DNA from: Selaginella moellendorffii
Lineage: Eukaryota > Streptophyta > Lycopodiopsida > Selaginellales > Selaginellaceae
Assembly (NCBI RefSeq): GCF_000143415.4
Contig: NW_003314367.1
Span: forward strand, 400,598-464,597
DNA: 64,000 nucleotides
Direction of reading: 5' to 3'
The notes beneath the pieces are model-generated. The model did no database searches. It saw nothing but the letters and a program-made list of their open reading frames with translations, and was not told where the DNA came from. Positions 46,263-58,000 of this stretch are shown one piece after another. The stretch's first letter is position 1; each line of letters starts with the position of its first letter. The translations under genes and the position numbers were made by a program.

Positions 46263-48911
46263 ATGGATTTCGATTTCTCGTCCTTTCTAGGGGGTCCTAG
46301 CCCCGACTTCAATCCGTTCCAGGAGGAGGTGGGCGGAGGGGGGGCCATCCAGAGCACGTTTGCGGACACGGCGCTGCAGGACAAGCTCACCTTGCTCGTC
46401 GACAACTCGTCCCTCTGCTGCTGGACGTATGCAATCTTCTGGCAGCTCTCCAGCGCCGACGGCCAGATGTAAGCTCTCTCTCTCTCTCTCCCCCGTAGCA
46501 TCACCTAGCATCATCTGCCGTGGTTCTAAAAGGGCTCACTTCACTTCAGGATTCTGGGCTGGGGCGACGGCTACTTCTCCACCAACGAGAACAGTACCCA
46601 GCGGAACGAGGCCAAGCAGTTCGATGCCGACCAAATTCTCAGGCGCAAGGTCCTCCGCGAGCTCCACGACCTGTGCCATCCCGAGGAGGACCTCCGAGAG
46701 GTGGAGCATGTCACCGACCAGGAGTGGTTCTATCTCCTCTCCATGTCGTGGAATTTCCCCTGCGGTGAAGGGTACGTAGAAACACGCTTCTTGTCTTGTT
46801 CCAAGGCTGATAAGCTCCAGGAGAACTCGCAGCATTCCAGGGCGGGCGTTCCAGTTTGGGCAGCACATATGGATTTGCGACACTGTCAAGCCCATTAACT
46901 TCCAGTGTGCGCGACTGGAGCTTGCCAAGGTAACGTATTCTTTTTTCTGTGTTTTCATCACCTGTGCTCCGAGATTGCGTGCTGACTTCACTCCTCCCCT
47001 CTGTGCTTGTACCCAGAGCGCAGGAATTCAGGTAACCAAAAGTTGAACTGGCCATGTTGTATAGATCTCTCACGTACTCCACGCTGCAGACAATCGTCTG
47101 TGTTCCCACCCGAAACGGAGTTGTGGAGCTGGGATCCACCGAAATCGTAAGCTTTCGTGTTTTTCGCTTCTCTTTGTTGGAGATGATATATGTGGTGCCG
47201 CAGGTTAACGAGTGCTCGCGGACACTCCAAGACATAAGGAGATACTTTGAGGAGGAGCAGCAGCCAGGTACATTCCAGGTGGCGGATGTGCAGCAGCAGC
47301 CGCAGCAGCAGCCGCAGCAGCAACCGCAGCAACAGCATCATCATCACCAGGCTTCAGCATACGAGAGCATTCTCCTCTCTGGCCCCTTGTCCAGCTCCAG
47401 CAGCATCACCGTCAACTCGGGCATGGAGCGTGGCGCACACCTCAACCCGTCGCTCAAGGCGTCCTACCCGGACAAGCTTAGCTCCTCGGCCCTGGGCAGC
47501 AGCACCGGGATGGAGTACTTCTACTCGTCCGACCCTTACGACATGCCAAGCCTGGACAGCGACAAGGAGAGCGTGCCCGTCATCCTGCCCCCGTACTCAT
47601 CCAAGTCGTACGACGACAAGCACTTTTTCCAGCTCGGGGCACCACCCAGCAACAAAGGTGGTGGGAGCATCAGGCCCGGCCACAGCAACAAGTTCCAGGC
47701 CTTTGTAGCGGAGAGTAGTGAGATTGTCACGTCCATGGACTCCAAGAGCCGCAGGGTGGCCGAGCAGCAGCAGCAGCAGCAAAAGCAAGCGGCAAGCATG
47801 ACGTACTTGAGGGAGGCAGCCAGCAAGAGCTCGGGTCCCAAGCCAGGGGGCATGAAGCAGCAGCAGCAGCAGCAATCGGAGACGACGGTGGCAGCTCTGA
47901 TGAATCCACCGCGCTCCAGCATCGAGACGGAGCAGGAGCTGGACTCGGAAGCGGAGGTGTCGTTTAGAGAAGCGGCAGACTGCAGCCTCAACGTGGTGCA
48001 AAAGCCTCCAAGGAAGCGTGGCCGGAAGCCTGCAAACGACCGCGAGGAGCCCTTGAATCACGTCCAGGCGGAGCGGCAACGGCGGGAGAAGCTCAACCAG
48101 CGCTTCTACGCGCTGCGCTCGGTGGTTCCAAACGTTTCCAAGGTAGGCAGATCTCTGCCAATTCTTTATGCGCTGAGCCTACAATGCTTCTTTTCTAGAT
48201 GGACAAAGCATCGCTGCTGGAAGACGCCATCAAGTACATCAAGGAGCTGCGGGACAAGGTCCAGAACTTGGAAACACAGATGAAGGAGATGCAGCTCCAC
48301 GCGTCGTCGGCGTCGTCTCGTCATGCTACTCATGCTGCCGCTGCTGCTACTGCTGCTGCTGCTGCTGCTGCTGCTACCAACACCAACGATGCGACGAGGC
48401 TCCTGGGAAAGCAAAGTAGCCTGGCCACCTCTCTCAGTGCCAGTGCCAGTGCCAGCGCCGGCGGCGATGTGCTGGACACGCAGTCGGAGGTGCGGTCGCG
48501 CTACAAGGAGCGGGAGCAGCAGCCGGATGTCTACGTGCACCTTGTGGGATCGGAGGCACTGGTGCGCGTCAAGTGCCCCAAGGACAGCTACCCCGTCGCC
48601 AACCTCCTCGTCACGCTGCAAGACGAGCTCCAGCTCCAGGTGGAGCACGCCAGCATCTCCAGCCTCGACCGCCACCACCTCCTCCACACCGTCATTGTCA
48701 AGGTACCAAAGCAAGCAAGCTCTCTCTCTCTCTCTCTCTCGCCCACTCTCGCATTCCATGCGCTTGCCTTACACAATATTTCGTGGTGATGCAGATGCGG
48801 GAACACGTGTCGCTGACCAAGGAGCAGCTGCACTCGACGGTGAGTCGGGCGTTTCATCTGGCCAAGAAAGATGGCGCTCCTGCGCCTGCTGCTGATCGGC
48901 CAAGCGACTGA
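46263..48911 (+). CDS. MYC: MYC-type bHLH transcription factor (bHLH-MYC_N plus bHLH)
   Basis: Multi-exon gene from ATG 46263 ([11 protein letters not shown]) to TGA 48909-48911. The N-terminal bHLH-MYC_N domain ([79 protein letters not shown]) binds JAZ repressors and MED25 in MYC2-group relatives. The basic helix-loop-helix is [33 protein letters not shown]..., with the His/Glu/Arg residues needed for E-box contact; a [11 protein letters not shown] segment precedes it. Between them lie long Gln runs (47290-47340, 47763-47790, 47858-47880). An ACT-like C-terminus follows a poly-Ala stretch. The family acts in jasmonate-type signalling; lycophyte use is inference. One splice junction lies at the VSK-MDK boundary, as in other plant MYCs. 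Confidence 0.93.
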
Positions 48912-49152
48912 CTGACCGACTCGACGCGAGTGATTGTCTGTGTTTGAGCGGCAGCAGCACCTCCCCAACCCCACGCATGTAATTCTACACCGCCCGGCGC
49001 TCCACTCGGATGGCGCCCCTTTAAAATGGCTAACAAATCCAAAACAAAACCGAGTTATTTCCTGCGCTCTCGTCTGGGGTTCGAGACCCACCCAGGACGA
49101 CGAGCAAGGGAAGAAGCTACAGCTACAGCAGCTATAGCTGCTACCTAGGGCC

Positions 49153-49975
49153 ATGGAGGAGGAGCGCCACGACTCTATTGCTCTCGCACAGGTTTGCCGC
49201 CCCCCTTTCTTCTCTCTCTCTCTCTCTCGCACACACACACTCACAACGAACAACAGCAGCACGACATGGACAGGAGCGATCTCCCCAAGGTATGCGCTGC
49301 TCTGTGCTCTGCGTGTTTGATCTCGATGCTTTGTACCTTACTGGAAGGCTCTTGGAGAGGGCGATGGCGAGGAGGGGGCGACGACTGCTGAGCGCGATGG
49401 CGATCCCGTCTCTGTGAGTGCTCTCCTAGCTAGATCTTGTGCTGGTATTCATCGACCGTGTTGTGTGTGGGGCGGGGCAGGAGATCAACAAGTCGAGAGC
49501 CGAGCTGCTTGCTCGGGTCCAGAACCTCAAGAAGGTAGACATTGATTGCAGCGGGCTTGGCTCATTATGTGGGGGGGGGTGGCACTGGCAGGACTTGCAA
49601 GACTGGCGGGGGAAGCTGGATTCTCAGGTGAAGAACTACCGCGAGGTATTGTTTCTCTCATCCATGACGATCACCTCACGAATGAAATGCTCAGGAGCTT
49701 GGAGAGCTCCGCAGCACATTGAACTCGGAAGTGGAGCAGCTGAGGAGTGTAAGTATAGCATTTTCATCTTTTTATTTCTGTCGTTTTACGAAAAAGCTTG
49801 TGTGGTGGTTCAGGAGTTTCAGGACCTTCGGAATTCGCTGAATAAGCAACTCAACGTGCAAGACGAGGTTGGATTTCTTTCTTTCTTGTGCCTCCTCCTT
49901 CTCTCATTCGTTTGGCTTGGCCAGGGTGCACACAACGGCGGCAGTGCCAGCATTCCTCCTCCTCCGCCTGAATAG
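49153..49975 (+). CDS. Small coiled-coil protein made of four 18-residue, single-exon repeats
   Basis: Eight phase-0 exons: 49153-49191, 49260-49289, 49348-49413, 49481-49534, 49592-49645, 49695-49748, 49814-49867, 49925-49975, giving 133 residues. Exons 4-7 are each exactly 54 nt and each encodes one 18-residue repeat: EINKSRAELLARVQNLKK, DLQDWRGKLDSQVKNYRE, ELGELRSTLNSEVEQLRS, EFQDLRNSLNKQLNVQDE. The shared pattern is acidic-hydrophobic, Arg near position 6, Leu at 9 and hydrophobic at 13, as expected for a coiled coil. The N-terminus is acidic and the C-terminus ends in SIPPPPPE. I recall a small uncharacterised plant family with similar repeats but cannot name it. No signal peptide or membrane segment. 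Function unknown. Confidence 0.85.
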
Positions 49976-50184
49976 CTACAGTGTACTAGTATTTACTGTA
50001 GAAAATGTAGAAAACAAAAACAGAACAGGCATCCTACGTGGCCCAAGCGTTGCCGACCCGTGGTGTTTTAGGGCAAACCAATATTTTTCTTGTTGCATGA
50101 AATCATCTCGCGTGCGCGCGAGGTGACCGAAAAGATGGCGGGCGGGGAGAGGCTGTAGTAGTACCCAACTTGCTGCTGAAATAG

Positions 50185-50937
50185 ATGTCTAATGCGCGGC
50201 TATGGCGGGCAGCAATGCAGGACCGGCTGGTCCGCACGTCGAGGGAGGCGGCGGCGGCGAGGCTGGAGCTGTCGTCGAGCCTGGCCGAAAGCAGCAGCCT
50301 CCACGACTCTCTGGACGACTGCGAGTGCTACGTGCCCCCGAGCCCCGTTTCGTTGCCCATCCACGGCGAGTGTGGCATTCCTCCCCTGGCCCCTCATGAG
50401 CGCGACAAGGTGACGCTCGTCCTCGACCTGGACGAGACGCTGGTGCACTCGTCCTTCGTGCCCATTCCCAGGTACGACTTCACCATTAGAGTAGACATCG
50501 ACAACAAGCTCCAGACCGTCTACGTCGTCAAGCGGCCGGGCGTGGAGCAGTTCCTGAGCGCCATGGCCGACAAGTTCGAGGTGGTGCTCTTCACCGCCAG
50601 CCTGCAAAAGTACGCAGACCCGCTGGTGGACCGCCTCGACTACTACTCGGCCATCCGCCACCGCCTCTACAGAGAGTCGTGTAGGCTCTACGGCGGGGGC
50701 CTCGTCAAGGACCTGTCCATCTTGGGCCGGGACCTGCACAAGGTGATCATCGTGGACAACAGCCCCCACTCGTACGCACTGCAGCCGCAGAATGCCGTGC
50801 CCATCACCTCCTTTATTGACAACCCCAGGGACCGAGAGCTGCTTGAGCTCATACCTTACCTCTCCGTCCTCTCCGAGTTTGACAACGTCACTGCCGCGCT
50901 CAACAGCTGCAGATACGAGTCGCTCAAGCGCTACTAA
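50185..50937 (+). CDS. FCP/SCP-type phosphatase (CTD small phosphatase-like)
   Basis: Intronless frame of 250 residues from ATG 50185. The haloacid-dehalogenase signature DLDETLVHSS (the first Asp is the nucleophile) lies near residue 80, preceded by DKVTLVL. Further FCP-homology blocks follow: KRPGVEQFLSAMADKFEVVLFTASLQKYADPLVDRLD, a basic CRLYGGGLVKDLSILGRDL, and KVIIVDNSPHSYALQPQNAVPI with the second Asp pair. Family members remove phosphate from the RNA polymerase II CTD or other nuclear proteins; the short form matches plant SCP1-like proteins. A Ser/Glu-rich N-terminus lacks a membrane segment. Substrate not assigned. Confidence 0.93.
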   Translation: MSNARLWRAAMQDRLVRTSREAAAARLELSSSLAESSSLHDSLDDCECYVPPSPVSLPIHGECGIPPLAPHERDKVTLVLDLDETLVHSSFVPIPRYDFTIRVDIDNKLQTVYVVKRPGVEQFLSAMADKFEVVLFTASLQKYADPLVDRLDYYSAIRHRLYRESCRLYGGGLVKDLSILGRDLHKVIIVDNSPHSYALQPQNAVPITSFIDNPRDRELLELIPYLSVLSEFDNVTAALNSCRYESLKRY

Positions 50938-53900
50938 CCTCTACGCTACGCTACGGATCTCGATCCATCCATCGTTGGCTGGCGGATTACTATATGTAGC
51001 TCTATAAGCTCGGTTGCTCCTCTCTCGACTGCCTGCAACCACCATTCCTATCTTACCCAGTAGATGCCTATCGACGCGCGTAACTAGTGTTCCTATATAT
51101 AAATAGCGGAAGAGCCGACCGAGGGCCATATTTTTCATATTCTAACTGTGGCTTGACAAACTTCATTGCAGAGTCGAGATGTTACTGCATTTCGTCAAAG
51201 TCATGAAGCTCAGTTGCCACTTCTTAAATGGTTGGTCATGTTACGCCTCCACTCGACTAATGTAGTCAAGCAGCTGCACAACACATCCGCGAGTTGCCAG
51301 TCACTTTTAACGTTACAACGCAGCAAAACAGCCATGCTTTTGGTTTACTTTGCTCCTCTTTCAGGTTTGGAAGGGTCTTGCGCTTTCAGATGAAAGCGAA
51401 ACAAACCTGTGGTGGAGGAAATCGTATTACGCCTGTTGCGGTCATCTGTCTTCGTTTGTACGTTTTGGATCCTATGATTCTTTGTTCTCTTTCTGCAGAT
51501 AATACTTGAATGCATCTTGGAAATCTTTCTCTACATGCAATAGCCAGGTATTTTTCTTTTCTGATGTGAGCTCATCATTCCATAGTTCATTGATAACGGC
51601 AATTCTGAAAATTTAGCTCTGGGAACGTCTCTCAAAAGCAACAATCTTATAGTGTGGTACGGTCTCACATACACTGGTGGAGGGGCAAAAGAAGACGTGA
51701 GATGCAGTGCACTGAGAAGCAAGGAATCAAGGTAAGGCGCTGTTTGTGAACTTCTGCTAAGCTTTTTAGACAATAATAAATATTTATGTCCAGGACAAGA
51801 TCTCAAGTTAACCCTCGCATAGCAGATGAGGTGGAAAAACAGACGCAAGATGGGGAATCCGTCATGTGAAGGGATGGGAAGTCATTGATTGCAGATCGGA
51901 AAAATGTTAAATGGGCATCGCCAAATAAAAAATGTTTTGCAAGTTCCTTGAGAAGAGATAAACATCCGGGACCTTGCTGAATACGGCACACGGACGCCTT
52001 TCCCGATTATAATTTATATGAATTGAAGGGGTTCCCGAGCCATGTAAGTATTGATACGTATATAGAGGGACTGGCAGCAAGGATACGGGAGCTCAGTACA
52101 ACTTCCTTAACTTTGAGGCTGCGATGCATTTGAGCAGCTGGACAAAAATCAACGCATAGCTCCACCTTATCAGGTCGAAGAACAGACAACAGAATCTCTC
52201 ATGTGAAGTCATTGATTGCAGATCGGAAAATAAAAGAAAATCTGTTCGTACGTTAATCGCTTTGAAGTTTGCTTTGATCAGTTGTAGAACATAGCAAAAG
52301 TGTCATTCCCGTGAGTCTTCAAAAGTGTCATTCCCAGCGTCGTTAACAGGTTTCCTTGAAGTATAGACGAATTTTTTTCGATATATGTGGTGCAATATGT
52401 TATATGCCATATAAACTCGGTATACATTTTATTTTATGGTGTGTAGCACCAGCTTTTGTAACTTCATCAGCAACGACTTTCCTGGCAGAACAAGGCCATA
52501 GCGCAAAAAGTCTCACATGTGCAGAAGGACGCAGGGTCAGAATGTGAAAGCATGTGAGAAACGAGATGACAGAGAATCACGAGAGGCCGCTGGTAAGAAA
52601 CTTTTCGTTCTCCTTCACTTGAACAAACGTAGAACGACACAAAGGACCAAAACTTAGAACAAAGACCAGAACTCTATGCATCAAAGAATCCCTAAATCTT
52701 AAGACTATTAGTTCACTTTAAATGTGGCAGGCAGTTTGCATTTTCTACAGCGGCTGCTGGTGCCTTCAGAGCAGATCGACGAGTGGTCTTGGGACGCCAT
52801 TCACTTTTGATTTTAGCAGCCAACGCTTTTGACAGTCAAAGATGCTGAAGGGCGTGAGGCTACAGTGCTGAAGAGGATAAATAAAAGTTTGATTTTCTTT
52901 TCCCTGTCGTGATGACCATGATTCTGGCCGTCAGGATGGTAGTTCCGTTATCAGCAGGGCAGGCGATCAGGGACGTCAACTTTGGGCCATGGATTGGTTC
53001 TCTTCGCTCCTCAATCAGGAATTGGAGGCCCACGATCCATCTAAGTATCGGTACTGGTGACACTATAACTGTGAGATATAGTTTGGAGCTGCGGGTTACC
53101 ATTTCAGACTGGGATCTACTGGCAAGGTAAGCTGTTGGTGTTGGTGTATCTCTCTCGTGGTGGGAAAGGTCGAGGACGTCAAAGTTATGGATGAATATTA
53201 CCACTTAGAATACCTTTGGTACGGAGGCATGGAGTGCCAGATATGCTTAGTGTACCAACAAGGTCCAGATTCGCAACAAAAAGCACCTTTGGTATACTGA
53301 ATAAGAGTGTTGATCAGGATTTAGCTTCACATCTTGTCCGCTTTTTGGAGCATCTGTACTGGAGAACAAGTGTGCTATTCAGCTGACAGCTATTCAAATT
53401 TCAGGGACGATATCTGCTCTTGAAAGCGTTTCGACTTATGCAAAGTTGACATCCAGGTTGCTCAACACCGTTTTCATCTACATTCAGCAGTGCTCTGTAA
53501 ATGTATCCAATGTACGCCAAGACTGTTCGGAAACAAGCGTCAAAGCTGGCTTACAAAGTTGAGACGACAGAATTGGATGAAGAAAATGGCAAGCAGAAGC
53601 TGGACAAATTTCAATGATCGTTTACTGATGCGGTGCTTAACGAGGTGGTAGATTATAAGCTGTATAGTTTCATGGACGGGTATAGTCGTTATAATACGCT
53701 CTGGTTTTAGATATTCACATGCTTTATAAGGAGAAGTTTTTCATTCAGTTCTTCAATCAAATGCTAAGGAGCGTATGAAATATATGGCGACAGAACTTGT
53801 TATGGTTCCCTGACACGTCAGTCATCATAGCAAAGGACACTGTAGAAGATCACAGAAAAACAAAGAGGAGACATGGACGAGCTATGCACTTTGAAGTGGT

Positions 53901-55088
53901 CGGGATTTGCGGGGTACGCAGATACCTCGTCCAGATGGCCAGCACGGTTTATAGCACCAACAACATAAATATGCTTGCCTAGCACTTGACTGGAGATAGA
54001 TAGATAGATGTCCTAGAAAAGCTGGGTTAATGGCTTGGATGAGATCCTGTTAGTGTGGCCTTTGATGTGTTAAGCGCATGGAAGTCCAGCTGTGGAAAGT
54101 ATAAACGCAGTCGCATGTAGGCCTGGAATGTGAGGGAACTTCATTGCTTTCAATAATGCAGCTTGAGGTTAAATTTTTACTCTCCTGAACCTTTGCTACA
54201 CAAGATGGAAATGAAAACCTTCTGATTTCTCGGACTGCTGCCAAAGAAGAGTCCGAAGGCTACTTCTAAAAGCTCTATCTTTTGTTTATACGATTGAGTT
54301 TACTGGAAATGATATTGTGACACTTTAATATAGAATAACATAATGCTCCATATAGCGTTCATCCGTTGTTAGAAAACTCAGCTTGATTGTGCCATTACAA
54401 TACAGAACATACTTGTTAATGCTGTGTCAAATGAATTACGTTGTGATCCTATGTATCTTCGTCATGATCATAGATTCTAGATTAGCCATGTAATTTCAAT
54501 TACCGGACAAAAACCAATTCGAAAGGGACGAGGGATTACTAAGCAATTTTCAACTCTTGAAACTGAGAAGCCTGGATGCATTGAATTGCATGTGTTCAAC
54601 TTTTCAAGTGTTCAGCAATTTATTTGCAAGTTCGTGAAAGCCATTCTGATTCTTAGTGCTTGACTTTGCTTGACTCACGTGTAACAAAACTTCCGACTTT
54701 TTGTTGAAGTAAGCAGTTCTACAAAATAGAGAACGCTGACCCACTGGTGGCGCCTAAGCTGAGCGTATCAACAATGTCTGACGAATCGATACCAAGTCGC
54801 TCAGCAATGGCTGCGAGTGTACAGTAACCAACATTGGAAAAAAAAGTTCTTTGTCTGTGACGCTTCTTGGGACTTCGGCCACACTCGCAGAAAGCCAGCC
54901 AGTACAATTCCTGTAGTGTCTAGCACAAAGTGTACAGTTGTTCTGCTACCTGTGAGCAACAAGAGCTTCATCAAAATCGCAACTTTCATTGCTCAAGAAT
55001 TTTCTAGATAACCAACAGCAGCGCGCAAGACGTAGCGCACCGAAGACTTAGGCGAACCATTGCCGTCGCGCAGGATCCCAATTGGCTG
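50938..55088. other. Gene-poor stretch between the phosphatase and KIN-12 genes
   Basis: About 4.1 kb without a gene that I can support; only short, unconvincing frames on both strands. A segment of about 28 bases, GTGAAGTCATTGATTGCAGATCGG with flanks, occurs near 51869-51898 and again near 52203-52231, with weaker similarity on its left, so part of the region is an old local duplication. The left end includes the phosphatase 3' UTR; the right end includes the KIN-12 3' UTR. Confidence 0.5.
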
Positions 55089-58000
55089 TTAACGGTCTAC
55101 AACTCTACGGTAGTCAGCTATTATAAGCTTGAGGTCGGCCACCTGCTTCTGGTTATCAGCGAGCTGATGATGAAGCATCTCCAATGACTGCCATGCCACT
55201 GAAGTATCCACATGGCCCTCAGTGTGATAAGCGCCCGAAACCTATCAGATAAATTTTCAGAACCTCCAGCCGGATTAGCTGGGACGTTTTACCTGCATGA
55301 TCTTCTTGCACATGTTTGATAACTCTTCGGCCATTTGGAGATTATCATCTTCGGCCTCCTGTAAAGCAGAAATCGTTACTTCAATGTGGATAAAGAAAAC
55401 GATGATACCTTTAGTTTGCTGCGAAGTTGCTGCTCAACCTCATATCGTGGCTTCCCATTTGCGTTACGATGTTGGTCAAGTTCCTCATGGACGCGACTCA
55501 AACGTATTTCCATGTTTCGAAGCTTAGTCGAAAGCTCATCGTTTTTAGCTTTTAGCAGATTGTTTTCCTCCTGCACGATATCAACATAAGACCGACCCCT
55601 TCCGAAGAATTTAAACCTTGATCTTGGCATGATGATGAATTCTTTGCTGAAGGTTCTGTTGTCCGGATAGCTTCCGTACCTCGTTCTCTAAACCAGACTG
55701 GTGCTTTTTGAATGCATCAAGTTCTCCCTGTACCAAACACCATTGCCTGCCATTAAATAACGTTTCACGTACCTTCAGTTTTTCGTTCTCACTGTTTAGC
55801 GCTTGCTCTCGCACCCGGAGCTGCTCAGCTGCTACACGAATGGCAGCAACTTCATTCTGACGGTGGTCTATTTCGTCAAGACAACTGTTAACTGACTAAA
55901 TATCAGGATCCAAATGAACAAAGAAATAGAATACAACCTATCCCGTTCTTCAATATACTCCTCAGGTTGCTTTTGCAAGAGTTGAACGCTCTGAAGCAAA
56001 ACATAAAAGTTGACATTGCACGGAAAAAAACAGACCACCTACCTCATGGTTTGACGAATCTGGAAAACGATCCTCGACAAGTAGCGACTGAAAAGTAGGT
56101 AAGCACCTCACACTATGCCAAAACGCCACTCACAGCGTAATTTGTAATGTCCATTTTAACTCCAAGAAGGTCTCTGACGACATCATGTGTCATACTTTCC
56201 GCTTCTGCAAGCCTCGAGTTTAGCATGTACACCTGTCAAAGACAAAAAAAAGCCTCGCATTTAGAGAAACAAAAATGATGCATAAATACCTCTCTTTGTC
56301 GGCCGGCAGCGATAGTTTCAAGTTCGCTGATACGGTGCCTTGCTGCAGATAGCTCTTCGTCGAACTCTGAGTTCATCTGCTGCGAAAGACCTTTCCCTAT
56401 GCACTTGAATGGTGAGCTCGACCCCTTTGTTTTCGTCGCTTTTGCCTGATCCAAAAACGTTTCCAACTCGTTGATCTAACATGTCCCGTTACCGATTAGA
56501 GCCAGCTATACAGAGCACGGAGGTTGACGTACCTTTTGTTGATAGTGGGATGCTTGTCTGGTGGAGGCAGTCGTTAGATCTGAAATATGCTTGTTGTACG
56601 CCTGGATCTGTAGATAAAAGATGTTACGACGTGAGATCAAGAATTCCTTTACCTGTGACTCTTTCTCGAAACAATCTTCAGAAAGCTTAGCAATTTCTTC
56701 CTTTAGCTTCAGGATTGCTTCTTCGTCTGTTTTCTTCCTGTACCAATGAAGTTGTTACAGTAACACGTCACGTTTAAAATGCAAACAAATGTCGTACGCT
56801 GCAATCATCCCGGTTCTCAGAGTGATCTCATGTCGTAGGGATTGCACTTCAGTTTCTAAATCTTCTCTCATCAACCGCTGCATTTGTGCTTCACGTTTTA
56901 CTATCCCAACCTGATCAACAGAATATAGTAACACCCAAACATCATATATTCACCCACCTGATTTTCTAAAGCGTTCACGATGCTTTCCAGTTCTCCAACA
57001 GAGCGTTCTAAAACCTTTATTTCTTCGTCTTTCTCTTCTGCATGGGCCTTGCTAGCCTCCGCAACCTGAGCATCGCGATAATATCAAGAACGTTACACAT
57101 TAGACAATTGTCATACCTTACGAGCCTCGACTGCCACGATTTCTCTTTCGTCAGCGAGTGACTGGGCCATGTCAAGCTGCTCGGTAACAACCAACAGGTC
57201 CGCACTTAGCCTGTCCCGCTCCTGAAGTACAGCATTCAGCTCCTCCTGTACAGAACTAACAGCCTCTGCCACCTTCTGTTCCACCAAGGAGCTCAGCTCC
57301 AAAAGCTCTAGATCCAAACTCTCAACTAAATGCGACTTTTCTTCCAACTCGTCTTGAACGTTGTTCTTTTCAAACACGAGTTCTTCAATTTTCTTAACGA
57401 GAGCGTTGTTTTCTGATGCCAAAGTCGCCTTAAGATCTCTCAGCGTATCAGCCTCGCCTTCCAGGCAGCGCAGACTACTCGATTTTTCCGAGAGCTCCCC
57501 GCGCGCACTTGCAAGAAGCCCTTGTGCTTCTGAAAGATCGTTCAACCTCAAGGACAATTCATGCTGTAGCTTCGCATTGGTTTCCAGAACGTCAGCTTTT
57601 GTCTCAGCCATGTCAGCGAATGACTCCTGAAGTAAACCCATGTCAAATTCCAAGCCCTTGATAATAGACTCTTTCTTTTCGATCTCGTTCGAAATTTTAC
57701 TTTCGTAATCCGAATGTGACGCTCTGGAGTTCCGCTCTAGCACCGCAACCTGCTGCTCGAGGACGTTGTTCTTTTCCTCAAGTTCCGATTTTATAAGATT
57801 CAAGTCCACCATCTTATATTCCAATTCTTGAATACTAGACTTCCATGTGGACTTCTCTGCCAGTGTCGCGTCCTTCAAAGATTGTAACTCCTTTGTTGTC
57901 GCAGCCACTTCACTGTTCGATCGTGAAAGCTCCTCATGGACATTACGAACCACCGTTTCCAACCGGAGAATGTTGTCAGCCTTGGAATGCATCTCTTGCC

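Noticed and set aside
47245-48160. Several long frames on the opposite strand and shifted frames within the bHLH gene
   Set aside because: They are shadows of Gln and Ala codon runs; the bHLH frame has clear domains and splice sites.
52860-53204. Frames of 73-114 codons in the 51-55 kb gap
   Set aside because: No recognisable motif, no supporting splice structure, both strands open; treated as chance.
54719-54989. Overlapping short minus-strand frames just downstream of KIN-12
   Set aside because: Two frames overlap each other with no conserved motif; likely chance or distant 3' flank.
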